DNA of 49,322 bases from the NCBI GenBank assembly GCA_002699145.1, contig PABK01000019.1, positions 1 to 49,322 of the forward strand. The letters are read 5' to 3'. Below the pieces are notes generated by a model that saw nothing but the letters and a program-made list of their open reading frames with translations, ran no database searches and was not told where the DNA came from. Positions 7,644 to 16,417 of this stretch are shown piece after piece. Position 1 is the stretch's first letter; every line of letters starts with the position of its first letter. Source of the DNA: Halioglobus sp. GTDB lineage: Bacteria > Pseudomonadota > Gammaproteobacteria > Pseudomonadales > Halieaceae. The position numbers and the translations under genes were made by a program.

Positions 7644-8435
7644 CTAGTCCAGCAGCTCCGGTTGCTCCGCCGTGATCACGTCGTACAGCGGCTGGAAACT
7701 GAACCATCCCGCCAGCGGGCTGCCGACGGTCTCGCGGGTCTGCAGCGCGACCTCGTGGGGAATCGCGCGCACGCTGCCCGCGGCCTGCGCCAGCAGTTGC
7801 GCCTGGCAGCTGCGTTCCAGCGTAATGTACCACCATGCGGCGGCGTCGATGGTCTCGCCGACGGTGATCAGGCCATGGTTCTGCAGGATGGCGGCCTTGC
7901 GCGCGCCCAGCGCGGCGGCGATACGCCGGCCCTCGTCGTCGTCCAGCACCACCCCGGTAAACTCCTCGAACAGGGCGTGGTCCTGGTAGAAGGCGCAGGC
8001 GTCCTGGGTCAGCGGCAGCAGTTCCTGTCCCAGTGCGGAGAATGCCTTGCCGTAGACCGAGTGGGCGTGGGCCGCGGCGTTGACCGCGGGCAGGGCCATG
8101 TGGATTTGCGAGTGAATGGTAAAGGCGGCGCCGTTGAGCAGGCCCTCGCCCTGGACCACCTCGCCGGTGTGGCTGACCAGCAACAGGTCCGACACGGTCA
8201 TCTGCTTGAAGGAACGACCCATGGGATTGACCCAGAAGTGGTCTGTGCGCTCTGGGTCGCGCACGGTGATGTGGCCCGCCACGCCCTCGTCGAAGCCGAA
8301 GCGGCCGAACAGGCGCAGCGCCGCGGCGAGCTTGTTCTTGCGATCCTGGCGAATCAGCGCCGGGTCCTGCGCCGTTTCCGGTAGTGCATCGCCGGCGCCG
8401 GTATTCATCACGATAGCGTTTGCTGGCTGGCTCAT
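7644..8435 (-). CDS. Class II aldolase/adducin family protein
   Basis: A 263-residue class II aldolase/adducin-fold protein. Zinc ligands are visible as AHAHS (about residues 122-126) and NHG (about 189-191), with an upstream acidic catalytic segment. Family members cleave or epimerise sugar phosphates or decarboxylate small acids; this subtype, often annotated only as a class II aldolase, has no assigned substrate. The ATG at 8435 is preceded by GGAGGAG at ideal spacing, which rules out the longer TTG start at 8450. It is divergent from a Crp/Fnr regulator, and the 56-nt gap contains an inverted repeat, so that regulator may control it. Confidence 0.88.
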   Translation of the reverse strand: MSQPANAIVMNTGAGDALPETAQDPALIRQDRKNKLAAALRLFGRFGFDEGVAGHITVRDPERTDHFWVNPMGRSFKQMTVSDLLLVSHTGEVVQGEGLLNGAAFTIHSQIHMALPAVNAAAHAHSVYGKAFSALGQELLPLTQDACAFYQDHALFEEFTGVVLDDDEGRRIAAALGARKAAILQNHGLITVGETIDAAAWWYITLERSCQAQLLAQAAGSVRAIPHEVALQTRETVGSPLAGWFSFQPLYDVITAEQPELLD

Positions 8436-8463
8436 GGCCTTCTCCTCCAATTTTCCTGTTACA

Positions 8464-8476
8464 CGACAATTTGTCG
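8464..8476. promoter_or_regulatory. Inverted repeat CGACAA-T-TTGTCG, possible operator
   Basis: A perfect 6-bp inverted repeat with a 1-nt centre sits between the divergent aldolase and Crp/Fnr genes, 16 nt before the regulator's ATG. It does not match the classic FNR or CRP half-sites. A TACACT hexamer (8480-8485) follows directly and may be the regulator's -10, which would place the repeat in position for autoregulation. Confidence 0.45.
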
Positions 8477-8491
8477 GACTACACTGGCGCT

Positions 8492-9100
8492 ATGGCCGGC
8501 AACGATCTTCTCGAGCGCGTGGCGCCGCTGTTGCAATCACTGGGGGTGACCGATGACGCCGCCCGCGCAGCCCTGCTCGGGCGCCTGTCCGCGCGCGAAT
8601 TTGCCCATGGGGACATGGTGCTGCGCGCTGGCGAGTTCAGCGATACCCTCTACCTGCTGGAGTCGGGGCTGATGCGTTTGTACTACACCACGCCCGATGG
8701 CAGGGAACGCAACAAGGCGTTCTACGCCGGGGGCGAAATCACCGGGCCGGTGAGCGCTGCCATGACCGGTTCCGCGGCGCCCTTTTCCATCCAGTGCCTG
8801 GAGGACACCCGCGCGCTCGCCTTTGCCTTTGCCGATCTCGAGCAGGCCAGTCGGGACCACCCGGCGCTGGCGCGGTACTACACCCGGATGCTCGCGCGGG
8901 CTTTTATCCGCAACGAACAGCGCGAGGCCATGTTGCTCACCTGCAACGCCGAGCAGCGTTACCGCTGGCTGCTGCAGCACGAGAGAGAGCTGGCGCGGCG
9001 CCTGCCGCAGTTCCATATCGCCTCCTACCTGGGGATCGAGGCGGTGTCACTGTCCCGGTTGAAACGCAAGCTTAAGCGGGCGCCAGGCGCGGTGCCTTAA
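8492..9100 (+). CDS. Crp/Fnr family transcriptional regulator
   Basis: A 202-residue regulator. Residues about 25-120 form a cyclic-nucleotide-binding-like beta-roll (AHGDMVLRAGEFSDTLYLLESG...), a long dimerisation helix follows, and the C-terminal helix-turn-helix is IASYLGIEAVSLSRLKRKL (about 174-192). There is no N-terminal Cys cluster, so it is not an Fe-S FNR, and the cAMP-contacting residues of CRP are not obvious; the ligand is unknown. The ATG at 8492 is the start nearest the domain; upstream in-frame codons run into the intergenic inverted repeat. A short CTTAAC-AAAT-GTTAAG repeat covers its stop codon. Confidence 0.88.
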   Translation: MAGNDLLERVAPLLQSLGVTDDAARAALLGRLSAREFAHGDMVLRAGEFSDTLYLLESGLMRLYYTTPDGRERNKAFYAGGEITGPVSAAMTGSAAPFSIQCLEDTRALAFAFADLEQASRDHPALARYYTRMLARAFIRNEQREAMLLTCNAEQRYRWLLQHERELARRLPQFHIASYLGIEAVSLSRLKRKLKRAPGAVP

Positions 9101-9116
9101 CAAATGTTAAGCGGGG

Positions 9117-9950
9117 CTAGAGGAATTGCGCGTGGAAGGCGATGTGTTCGCCGATAAACGACGCGATGAAGAAGTAGCTGTGATCGTAGCCCGGGCGCAT
9201 GTGCAGGGTGAGGGGGGAGTGCGCCGCGGTTGCAGCCTCGTCCAGTAGTTGCGGCTTGAGCTGTTCTGCGAGGAAGTCATCGGCGTCGCCCTGGTCCACC
9301 AGCATGGGCAGGTGCTGCTGTGCGCGGCCAAGCAGTTCGCAGGCGTCGTAATCACGCCACAACTCGCGGTTGTCGCCCAGGTAGTTGCCCAGCGCCTTTT
9401 CGCCCCAGGGGCAGTTCATCGGTGAACAGATCGGCGCGAAGGCGGAGACCGAGCGGTAACGCTGCGGGTTTTTCAGGGCGATGGTCAGGGCGCCGTGGCC
9501 GCCCATGGAGTGGCCGAAAATACCCACCCGGTCGCCGTCCACGGGCAACTCTTTATTGACCAGGGCCGGCAGCTCCCGGTCGATGTAGTCGTACATGCGG
9601 TAGTGCGCCGCCCAGGGCTCGCGCAGCGCGTTGACGTAGAAGCCGGCGCCCAGGCCGAAATCCCAGGCGCCATCCGGGTCGTCGGGCACGCCCTCGCCGC
9701 GCGGGCTGGTGTCGGGCGCGACGATCGCCACACCGTGCTCCGCGGCGTAGCGCTGTGCGCCGGCCTTGTTGACGAAATTTTCGTCCGTACAGGTCAGCCC
9801 GGACAGCCAGTACAGCACCGGCACCTTGCCCTGATCCGCCGCGGGTGGCAGGTAGACGGAAAAATGCATATCGCAGTCCAGAACCCCGGAGCGATGCGCA
9901 AAACGCAGTTGCCTGCCGCCGAAACAGCGGTTTTCTGCAACCTGATCCAC
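9117..9950 (-). CDS. fghA: S-formylglutathione hydrolase
   Basis: A 277-residue esterase-D-type alpha/beta hydrolase of normal length for the family. It hydrolyses S-formylglutathione to glutathione and formate, the last step of glutathione-dependent formaldehyde oxidation in the cytoplasm. The nucleophile is Ser148 in GHSMGG; LVDQGDADDF carries the Asp, and GYDHSYFF near the C-terminus carries the His. YWLSGLTCTDENF (about 47-59) is the family's oxyanion-hole and substrate region. The GTG start lies 9 nt after the adhC stop, so the two genes form an operon catalysing consecutive steps. Confidence 0.95.
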   Translation of the reverse strand: MDQVAENRCFGGRQLRFAHRSGVLDCDMHFSVYLPPAADQGKVPVLYWLSGLTCTDENFVNKAGAQRYAAEHGVAIVAPDTSPRGEGVPDDPDGAWDFGLGAGFYVNALREPWAAHYRMYDYIDRELPALVNKELPVDGDRVGIFGHSMGGHGALTIALKNPQRYRSVSAFAPICSPMNCPWGEKALGNYLGDNRELWRDYDACELLGRAQQHLPMLVDQGDADDFLAEQLKPQLLDEAATAAHSPLTLHMRPGYDHSYFFIASFIGEHIAFHAQFL

Positions 9951-9959
9951 GACGCTGAC

Positions 9960-11066
9960 CTAGTACACCACGACGGAGCGGATGCTCTCGCCGGAATGCA
10001 TCAGGTCGAAGGCCGTGTTGATGTCATCCAGGGGCATGGTGTGGGTGATGAGGTCATCGATATTGATGCGCCCGTCCATGTACCAGTCGACGATCTTCGG
10101 TACGTCGGTGCGACCGCGCGCGCCGCCGAAGGCGGTGCCTTTCCACTTGCGCCCGGTCACCAACTGGAAGGGGCGGGTGGAAATTTCCTGCCCCGCGCCC
10201 GCGACGCCGATGATGCAGCTCTCGCCCCAGCCCTTGTGGCAGGCCTCCAGCGCCTGGCGCATGGTATTGACGTTGCCGATGCACTCGAAGGTGTAGTCCA
10301 GGCCGCCGCCGGTCATTTCCACCAGGTGGCCCACCAGGTCATCCACCTCTTTCGGGTTGACGAAATCCGTCATGCCGAATTGCCTGGCCAGCGCCACCTT
10401 GTCGGGATTGATGTCCACCCCGATGATGCGCGAGGCGCCGACCATCTTCGCGCCCTGGATCACGTTGAGGCCGATGCCGCCCAGGCCCCAGACCGCCACG
10501 GTGGAACCGGGCTCGACCTTCATGGTGAAGGCGACCGCGCCGATGCCGGTGGTGACGCCGCAGCCGATGTAGCAGATCTTGTCGAAGGGGGCGTCCTTGC
10601 GCACCCGCGCCAATGCGATTTCCGGCAGCACGGTGTAATTCGAGAAGGTGGAGCAGCCCATGTAGTGCAGCACGGGTTTGCCATCCAGCGAGAAGCGGCT
10701 GCTGCCGTCGGGCATGACGCCCTGGCCCTGGGTTTCGCGAATGGCCTGGCACATGTTGGTTTTCGGGTGCAGGCAGAAGTCGCATTCGCGACACTCGGGC
10801 GTGTACAGCGGGATGACGTGGTCGCCCGGCGCAACCGAGGTGACCCCGGCGCCGACCTCCACCACGACACCCGCGCCTTCGTGGCCGAGGATGGCCGGGA
10901 AGGCGCCCTCCGGGTCGTCACCGGACAGGGTGAACGCGTCGGTGTGACACACCCCGGTAGCTTTTATCTCGACCAGGACCTCGCCGGCCCTGGGGCCTTC
11001 CAGGTCGACTTCGACAATTTCCAGGGGTTTGCCCGCCTCGAAGGCGACTGCTGCGCGCGTTTTCAT
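9960..11066 (-). CDS. adhC: S-(hydroxymethyl)glutathione dehydrogenase / class III alcohol dehydrogenase
   Basis: A 368-residue class III zinc alcohol dehydrogenase (also called frmA). It oxidises S-hydroxymethylglutathione to S-formylglutathione with NAD+, and can also reduce S-nitrosoglutathione. Catalytic zinc ligands are Cys40, His62 and the later Cys in YIGCGVTTG; the structural zinc is held by Cys92, 95, 98 and 106. WGLGGIGL and GVDIN form the NAD-binding Rossmann motif. I chose the ATG at 11066 because AGAGGA lies 8 nt upstream; the longer frame to 11105 adds unrelated residues. It precedes fghA in an operon and follows a LysR gene on the same strand. Confidence 0.96.
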   Translation of the reverse strand: MKTRAAVAFEAGKPLEIVEVDLEGPRAGEVLVEIKATGVCHTDAFTLSGDDPEGAFPAILGHEGAGVVVEVGAGVTSVAPGDHVIPLYTPECRECDFCLHPKTNMCQAIRETQGQGVMPDGSSRFSLDGKPVLHYMGCSTFSNYTVLPEIALARVRKDAPFDKICYIGCGVTTGIGAVAFTMKVEPGSTVAVWGLGGIGLNVIQGAKMVGASRIIGVDINPDKVALARQFGMTDFVNPKEVDDLVGHLVEMTGGGLDYTFECIGNVNTMRQALEACHKGWGESCIIGVAGAGQEISTRPFQLVTGRKWKGTAFGGARGRTDVPKIVDWYMDGRINIDDLITHTMPLDDINTAFDLMHSGESIRSVVVY

Positions 11067-11150
11067 GTCCTGTTTCCTCTGGAACTGGGGATAGCAACGG
11101 TGCACAAGTTTATATAGTCGCCGCGGTATCTTAAAGCGCCCGGCGCAAAT

Positions 11151-12044
11151 TCATGTGCCGCCCGGCGCTTCCGCCAGGCACTGCGCCCGCCACTCCCGCA
11201 AAGCCGCGTTCTGGAACTTGTCGCGCTGGGTCACCAGGAACCACTGGCGGTGAAAGTCGCGCCCCGGGACTGCGAGCGGCACCAGGGAGCCGCGCTCGAA
11301 GGCCTCGCGCAGGCAGATGCGCGACAGGCAACCGACTCCCAGGCCCGCCTCGACCGCGCGCTTGATCGCCTCGGTGTGCTGCAATTCCAGCACGATGTCG
11401 AGGTCGCTGAGAATGCCCTGCATGGACCGGTCGAAGGCCTGGCGTGTACCCGAGCCCGGTTCGCGCACGATCCACTGCTGCGCCAGCAGGTCCTCGTCAC
11501 GCAATGCGGCGCTGCCCGCCAGGGGGTGCCCGGGGTGGGCGAACACCACCAGTTCGTCCCCGCCCCAGTGCTCGATGTGCAGGTCCGGGTGGTGCAGCTC
11601 GCCCTCGATCAGGCCCATGTCCAGCTCGAAACCGGCGACGCGCTCGGCGATGCTGTGGGTGTTGGCGACCTCGAGGGCGACGTCGGTCTGCGTGTGGCGC
11701 GCGCGGAAGCGGGCGATCATGCCGACCGCCACGTAGTTGCCGATGGTCAGGGTGGCGCCGATGTGCAGCCGGCCGCGCACTTCGTCGCCGGCCAGGGCCT
11801 GCTGCAGGGCCTCGGCCTGGTCCAGCAGGCCCTGGGCGGCCGGCCTGACCTGGTGGCCCAGCTCACTCAGTTGCAGGCGCTTGCCGCGGCGATCGAACAG
11901 GCGCACGCCGAACTGTCCCTCCAGTTCCTTGAGCGCGCCGCTGGCGGCGGACTGGGACATGGCCAGCGCCTCCGCCGCGCGGCTGACGTTCTCGTGCCGG
12001 GCGGTGGCGACAAACACCTGGATCTGGCGCAGGCTGAAGCGCAC
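11151..12044 (-). CDS. LysR family transcriptional regulator (FinR-like)
   Basis: A 297-residue LysR regulator. The winged helix-turn-helix occupies residues about 1-60 (SRAAEALAMSQSAASGALKELE is the recognition region), and a periplasmic-binding-like effector domain fills about 88-290. The start is GTG at 12044, fixed by AGGAGA 7 nt upstream; a longer ATG start at 12086 would sit inside the promoter region. It is divergent from a ferredoxin-NADP reductase gene, the arrangement known for FinR and fprA in Pseudomonas, so activation of that gene under oxidative or sulfite stress is the leading inference. It also lies 84 nt upstream of adhC on the same strand. Confidence 0.9.
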   Translation of the reverse strand: MRFSLRQIQVFVATARHENVSRAAEALAMSQSAASGALKELEGQFGVRLFDRRGKRLQLSELGHQVRPAAQGLLDQAEALQQALAGDEVRGRLHIGATLTIGNYVAVGMIARFRARHTQTDVALEVANTHSIAERVAGFELDMGLIEGELHHPDLHIEHWGGDELVVFAHPGHPLAGSAALRDEDLLAQQWIVREPGSGTRQAFDRSMQGILSDLDIVLELQHTEAIKRAVEAGLGVGCLSRICLREAFERGSLVPLAVPGRDFHRQWFLVTQRDKFQNAALREWRAQCLAEAPGGT

Positions 12045-12066
12045 GGGGCACTCTCCTATATTGATA

Positions 12067-12099
12067 AAAACGATATATATAATCATATTAAATCGTTTT
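12067..12099. promoter_or_regulatory. LysR-type operator candidate in AT-rich divergent promoter
   Basis: AAAACGAT (12067-12074) and ATCGTTTT (12092-12099) form a perfect 8-bp inverted repeat spaced by 17 nt of A and T, between the LysR and ferredoxin-NADP reductase genes. The spacing and position suit a LysR tetramer site. A TTGGCA hexamer at 12109-12114 could be a -35 for the reductase gene. Confidence 0.5.
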
Positions 12100-12161
12100 A
12101 CTAATATGTTGGCAAGGCCTAGATTACAGGCTCATACACTACCCTCAGGGAGGGCCCACGC

Positions 12162-12935
12162 ATGTCAGCAATTCTCCGGGAGACGGTCACCGACGTGCAC
12201 CACTGGACTGACACCCTGTTCAGCTTCCGCACCACGCGCGACCGGGGCTTTCGATTCCGCAACGGCCATTTCACCATGATCGGCCTGGAACAGGACGGCC
12301 GCCCACTGATGCGCGCCTACAGCATGGCCAGCGCCAACTACGAGGACGGCCTGGAGTTTTTCAGCATCAAGGTGCCGGACGGGCCATTGACCTCGAAGCT
12401 GCAGGGTATCCAGGTGGGCGACGAAATCCTGGTCAACAGCAAGTCCACCGGCACGCTGGTCCATGACAACCTGTTGCCCGGCAAGCACCTGTACCTGATC
12501 GCGACCGGCACCGGCCTGGCCCCGTTCCTGAGCATCATTCGCGACCCCGAGATATACGAGCGCTTCGAGCGTGTGGTACTGACCCACGGCTGCCGCTACA
12601 CGGAGGAACTGGCCTACCGCGACCTGATCACCGAGCACCTGCCGCGCGACGAGTACCTGGGCGACATGGTGCGCGACAAGCTCATCTACTACCCGACCGT
12701 GACGCGGGAGAAGTTCGCCAACAACGGCCGGCTCACGGACCTGTTGCGCATCGGCAAGCTGCCGTCCGACATCGGGCTGCCGCCGCTGGACCCGGCGGCG
12801 GACCGCTTCATGGTCTGCGGCAGCCCGAGCATGCTCAAGGACGTCTGTGCGCTGCTCGATGCGCGCGGCTTCCGCGAGTCGCGGCACGGCGAGGCCGCCC
12901 ACTACGTCATCGAGCGGGCGTTCGTGGAAAGCTGA
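12162..12935 (+). CDS. fpr: Ferredoxin--NADP reductase
   Basis: A 257-residue bacterial (subclass I) ferredoxin/flavodoxin-NADP+ reductase of normal length. It moves electrons between NADPH and ferredoxin or flavodoxin through FAD in the cytoplasm. RAYSMAS (about 51-57) is the FAD isoalloxazine-binding motif, ATGTGLAPFLSI (about 114-125) starts the NADP domain, and VCGSPSML is the nicotinamide-side motif. The C-terminus YVIERAFVES is typical of the Pseudomonas/Azotobacter FprA group. ATG is preceded by GGGAGG with 8 nt spacing. It is transcribed away from the LysR gene. Confidence 0.95.
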   Translation: MSAILRETVTDVHHWTDTLFSFRTTRDRGFRFRNGHFTMIGLEQDGRPLMRAYSMASANYEDGLEFFSIKVPDGPLTSKLQGIQVGDEILVNSKSTGTLVHDNLLPGKHLYLIATGTGLAPFLSIIRDPEIYERFERVVLTHGCRYTEELAYRDLITEHLPRDEYLGDMVRDKLIYYPTVTREKFANNGRLTDLLRIGKLPSDIGLPPLDPAADRFMVCGSPSMLKDVCALLDARGFRESRHGEAAHYVIERAFVES

Positions 12936-13011
12936 GCGCGGCCGCTCGCTGCACACGGATGCGCGACGGCGCGCTGCACGGGCCGGGCAATCCGGCCGGC
13001 TCGGCGCGCCC

Positions 13012-13041
13012 TTGGTAATCCCGCTGCTGGCGTAATATAGT
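13012..13041 (+). promoter_or_regulatory. Promoter candidate for the DUF4136-SDR pair
   Basis: TTGGTA (13012-13017) and TATAGT (13036-13041) are separated by 18 nt, and the start codon of the DUF4136 gene lies about 105 nt downstream. The -10 differs from consensus at one position and the -35 at two. Confidence 0.45.
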
Positions 13042-13146
13042 CTGCTCTTTCCCGGCGCCCGCCGGCCCGAGTGATCGGGTCGGCGCGCGGCTACCCGGCC
13101 GGTGGCGGGGTTGCTGCTGGCGCTACCCGAGAGAGGATCGACTCCC

Positions 13147-13698
13147 ATGCAAGCTATTTCCCGGCACCTGCTGTTCACCCTGGCGGCCCTGGCCCTGCTC
13201 TCCGCCTGCGCCACCCCCATTACGGCGACCACCGACTACGACCGGCAGTACGATTTTTCGAGTGTGCGCAAGATCGCCATTCAGCCCATCAACCGGGCCA
13301 ATCCCGCCATGGTGGTGATTTCGGACATGCAGGTGGAGCGCATCGCGCAGGCGCTGACCGATGAACTGCAGCGTCGTGGCTACGAGGTGGTGGCGGACAA
13401 TGAGGACGCGGATGTCTTCCTGCAGTGGCACCTGGTCACCCAGGAGCAACTGGATGTGCGCAGCTTCAACAGCGCGACCTATTACAATTGCTGGAGTTGC
13501 GGGGTCGGCGCCGACGTCAGTGTGCGCCAGTACACCCAGGGCACGTTTATTGTCGACCTGGTCGATCCGCTGCGCCTGCGCTCGGTGTGGCGCGCCGAAA
13601 TCGAGTCGCGCATGCGCTCGCAGGCCGACCCGCAGAAGGCCGCCGAGTTCAGGCGCGAGGCCGCGCAGGCGATCTTTGCACAGTTTCCGCCGAACTGA
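13147..13698 (+). CDS. DUF4136 domain-containing lipoprotein
   Basis: A 183-residue lipoprotein. The signal peptide ends in the lipobox LLSAC, so the mature protein starts at about Cys20. The rest is a DUF4136 domain, recognisable from the early TDYDRQYDFSSVRKIAI and the later ADVFLQWHLVT pattern. Members are envelope lipoproteins of unknown function. A short CWSC motif near the middle may carry a disulphide. The ATG at 13147 has AGAGGA 9 nt upstream; an earlier in-frame ATG at 13102 would spoil the signal peptide. The SDR gene follows after 11 nt. Confidence 0.85.
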   Translation: MQAISRHLLFTLAALALLSACATPITATTDYDRQYDFSSVRKIAIQPINRANPAMVVISDMQVERIAQALTDELQRRGYEVVADNEDADVFLQWHLVTQEQLDVRSFNSATYYNCWSCGVGADVSVRQYTQGTFIVDLVDPLRLRSVWRAEIESRMRSQADPQKAAEFRREAAQAIFAQFPPN

Positions 13699-13709
13699 AG
13701 CGCTTTGCC

Positions 13710-14537
13710 ATGACCAGAACTGTCCTGATCAGCGGTTGTTCCAGCGGTATTGGCGCGGCCCTGGCGCGGGAACTGCACGGCCGCGGCCTGCGCGTCTACG
13801 CCACCGCACGCCGGCGCGAAACCTTGCAGCCGCTGGCCGCGGCGGGCCTGCAGGTGCTGCCGCTGGATGTCGACGACGACGCCAGTATCGCGGCGGCGAT
13901 CGACGCGCTCACCGCCTCCGGGCACGGCCTGGACATGCTGGTCAACAACGCGGGATTCTCCCAGGTGGGCGCGGTCATGGACCTGACGCGGGAAGACCTG
14001 CGCAGGCAATACGAGACGAACGTGATCGCACCGGTTGCCCTGACCCGCGCCGCGCTGCCGTTGCTGCGCGCCAGCGATGCCGGTACCGTGGTGAACGTCG
14101 GCAGCATCGTCGGGTTGTTCGCCACCCCCTTTGCCGGCGCCTACTGTTCCAGCAAGGCCGCACTGCATTCCCTCTCGGACGCCATGCGCATGGAGTTGTC
14201 GCCCTTCGGCATCCGCGTGGTGACGGTGCAGCCCGGCGGCATCCGCTCGTCCTTTGGCGATCACGCCGAGTCCGGCCTGCAATTGCCGCCCGATTCCCTC
14301 TACCGCCCGGTGGAAAAGGGCATTCGCGCGCGCGCCCAGGCGGGGCAGCAGGGCGCGACCCCGGCGCAGGAATTTGCTCGCCACGTCGCTGCGCGCCTGC
14401 TGCGTGAGCCGCCACCGGCGATCATCCGCGGCGGTAAAAACAGCACGCGCCTGCCGCTGCTGAAAAAGCTGTTGCCGCTGGCCGCCTTCGATGCGATGAA
14501 CCGCAAAATCTTCGGGCTGGACCGCTTCAAACCCTGA
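13710..14537 (+). CDS. Short-chain dehydrogenase/reductase (SDR)
   Basis: A 275-residue classical SDR. GCSSGIG (9-15) is the NAD(P)-binding glycine motif, NNAG (79-82) is present, and the catalytic set is Ser132, Tyr145 and Lys149. Residues YATARR after strand 2 suggest NADP(H) preference, by the Arg pair. The extended C-terminus (about 200-275) is typical of SDRs annotated as oxidoreductases on lipids or retinol-like substrates; the substrate is not known. It follows the DUF4136 gene by 11 nt, and its stop lies 9 nt from the convergent acyl-CoA synthetase stop. Confidence 0.92.
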   Translation: MTRTVLISGCSSGIGAALARELHGRGLRVYATARRRETLQPLAAAGLQVLPLDVDDDASIAAAIDALTASGHGLDMLVNNAGFSQVGAVMDLTREDLRRQYETNVIAPVALTRAALPLLRASDAGTVVNVGSIVGLFATPFAGAYCSSKAALHSLSDAMRMELSPFGIRVVTVQPGGIRSSFGDHAESGLQLPPDSLYRPVEKGIRARAQAGQQGATPAQEFARHVAARLLREPPPAIIRGGKNSTRLPLLKKLLPLAAFDAMNRKIFGLDRFKP

Positions 14538-14546
14538 ACCCCGCGC

Positions 14547-16355
14547 TCAGAACCCCCCCTGACCGGACTTGATCCTGGCCAGGAAGCTGGCGTCCAGCGG
14601 GGTATACACCGCGTCACCCGGCCGCATCACGAACAGGGGATCCTCGACCTGCTCCAGGTCGTAGCCCTGCTTGCGCAGGTCCCCCTTGACCATCTTGAAG
14701 GTGACCGTGGTGTCCAGCTCCGGCTGGATGCGCAGGAACAGCGGACGCGCGTAAGATGGTAGGTTGGCGCAGATATGGCGGGAAAAACTCTCCACGTCCA
14801 GTTGCGCGACGCCATCCGCGAGCACCAACGCCGCCATGCCCGCGCGCCCGTCGGCGCCCGGCACCTCCACGCCGTAGACATTGCAGAAATGCACCTCGGA
14901 GTGGCCGTTGATAATTTCACCGACCTCGTTGGTGGACACGTTTTCAGACTTCCAGCGAAAGGTATCGCCGACGCGGTCGACGAACTGGTAGTGCGGGAAG
15001 CCGAGGCTGAAGCCGACGTCCACGGTTCTCATCAGGTCGCCGGTGTTGAACCAGGCGTCGCCGTCCTCGAAGGCGTCGCGCAGGATTTTCTTTTCCGTTT
15101 CCTCGGCGCTGGTATAACCCTCGAACACGGTCGCCTCGGTGATCTTGCCCAGCAGCAGCCCCGCTTCGCCCGCGTCCACCTCGATACAGCGGCCCGCGGC
15201 ATCGCGCAGGATCTCGTCGGCATCCACGTCGTAGCGCACCAGCGCCATGGGGACGCTGGTCATGCCCACGGTGCAGTCCTTGTTGAGAAAGTTGACGAAG
15301 CCGACGTTGCCCTCGCTGGAGCCGTAGAACTCGGCGATACGGCGGACGCCGAAGCGCTCCTTGAAATCGTGCCAGACGTCCGGACGCAGGCCGTTGCCCA
15401 TCATTTTCAGCAGCGGGTTGCGGTGGTCGTCGCGCGCCCGCGGGGTGTGCAGCAGGTAGCGACAGACCTCGCCGATGTAGACGAAACAGGTCGCGCCGTG
15501 TTCGCGCACCTCGTCGAGAAAGGCGCTGGCGGAGAAGCGGCGGCGGATAACCATGCTGGCGCCCGTGGCGAACGCTGCGCCGACGCCCAGGAACAGGCCG
15601 GTGCCGTGGTATAGGGGCAGGCACAGGTAGATGCGGTCGCGCTCGGTGCAGCGCAGTCCGCCCACCCAGGACAGGGCGGCGGAGATCAGCAAACGCCGGT
15701 TGGAGATGACCGCGGCCTTGGGCAGGCCGGTGGTGCCGGAGGTGTAGACGTACAGCGCGCTGTCCGCCAGCGTGTTGCGCGCGGTATCCGCGGGATTGTC
15801 CGTCGCCTGTTGCGCGGCGAGTTCGTCGGTGTCCCGCGCCCAGTCCGGGCAGGGCTGCGCGCCGCTGTCGGCGCAGTACAGGAAGTGCCGCAACGACGCC
15901 AGTTCCGCGGCGTCCCGGACCTGCTCAATCGCCTCCATGCGTTCCTCGCCGAACAGGCAGGCCACGCTGTCGGTGATGTGCATGCAGTGCAGCAGCTGTC
16001 GCCCGCGCAAATTGGTGTTGATGAGCGCCGCCACCAGGCCGAGCTTGTTCAGCGCCAGCAGCGCGGTGAGAAACTCGATGCGGTTTTCCATGACCACGCT
16101 GACCGTGTCGCCGCGCGCCAGCCCGAGCTCGCGCAGCGCGCCGGCGTAGCGGTTGGCGCGGCTGTTGAGTTCGGCCCAGGTGACGCTCTGCCCCTCGAAA
16201 ATCACCGCCACCCGGTCGGGGAAGCGCGCCACGGTGCGCTCGCAGCGCGCGGCCAGACAGTCCGGCGTCTGCGGTGGACGCGGTGCGACCTCTTTTTTCA
16301 CCCGCGCCAGGGTGGGGAAATGCGCCAGTGTCGCTACCACGTCTCGTACACCCAT
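14547..16355 (-). CDS. FATP-type long-chain acyl-CoA synthetase
   Basis: A 602-residue adenylate-forming enzyme of the very-long-chain acyl-CoA synthetase/fatty acid transport protein (FadD6-like) branch. It activates fatty acids, or steroid-like acids, with ATP and CoA. The P-loop YTSGTTGLPK spans about 204-213; EFYGSSEGNVG is motif A5, WFNTGDLM contains the ATP-binding Asp, and FVDRVGDTFRWKSENVS is the hinge and FATP signature. ATG is preceded by AAGGAG with 9 nt spacing. It is the last gene of a minus-strand run with a YbhP-like protein and a phosphatidyltransferase, consistent with feeding acyl-CoA into lipid metabolism. Confidence 0.93.
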   Translation of the reverse strand: MGVRDVVATLAHFPTLARVKKEVAPRPPQTPDCLAARCERTVARFPDRVAVIFEGQSVTWAELNSRANRYAGALRELGLARGDTVSVVMENRIEFLTALLALNKLGLVAALINTNLRGRQLLHCMHITDSVACLFGEERMEAIEQVRDAAELASLRHFLYCADSGAQPCPDWARDTDELAAQQATDNPADTARNTLADSALYVYTSGTTGLPKAAVISNRRLLISAALSWVGGLRCTERDRIYLCLPLYHGTGLFLGVGAAFATGASMVIRRRFSASAFLDEVREHGATCFVYIGEVCRYLLHTPRARDDHRNPLLKMMGNGLRPDVWHDFKERFGVRRIAEFYGSSEGNVGFVNFLNKDCTVGMTSVPMALVRYDVDADEILRDAAGRCIEVDAGEAGLLLGKITEATVFEGYTSAEETEKKILRDAFEDGDAWFNTGDLMRTVDVGFSLGFPHYQFVDRVGDTFRWKSENVSTNEVGEIINGHSEVHFCNVYGVEVPGADGRAGMAALVLADGVAQLDVESFSRHICANLPSYARPLFLRIQPELDTTVTFKMVKGDLRKQGYDLEQVEDPLFVMRPGDAVYTPLDASFLARIKSGQGGF

Positions 16356-16417
16356 CGGGCTGAACTCCTTGTGTTATTGGCAGGACCGAAGATAGCGACT
16401 CGCGGGCGCCGCGGCAA

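Noticed and set aside
9495-11117. 540-codon plus-strand open frame opposite fghA-adhC
   Set aside because: Both minus-strand genes have full catalytic motifs; the plus frame is a His/Ala/Asp-rich GC shadow.
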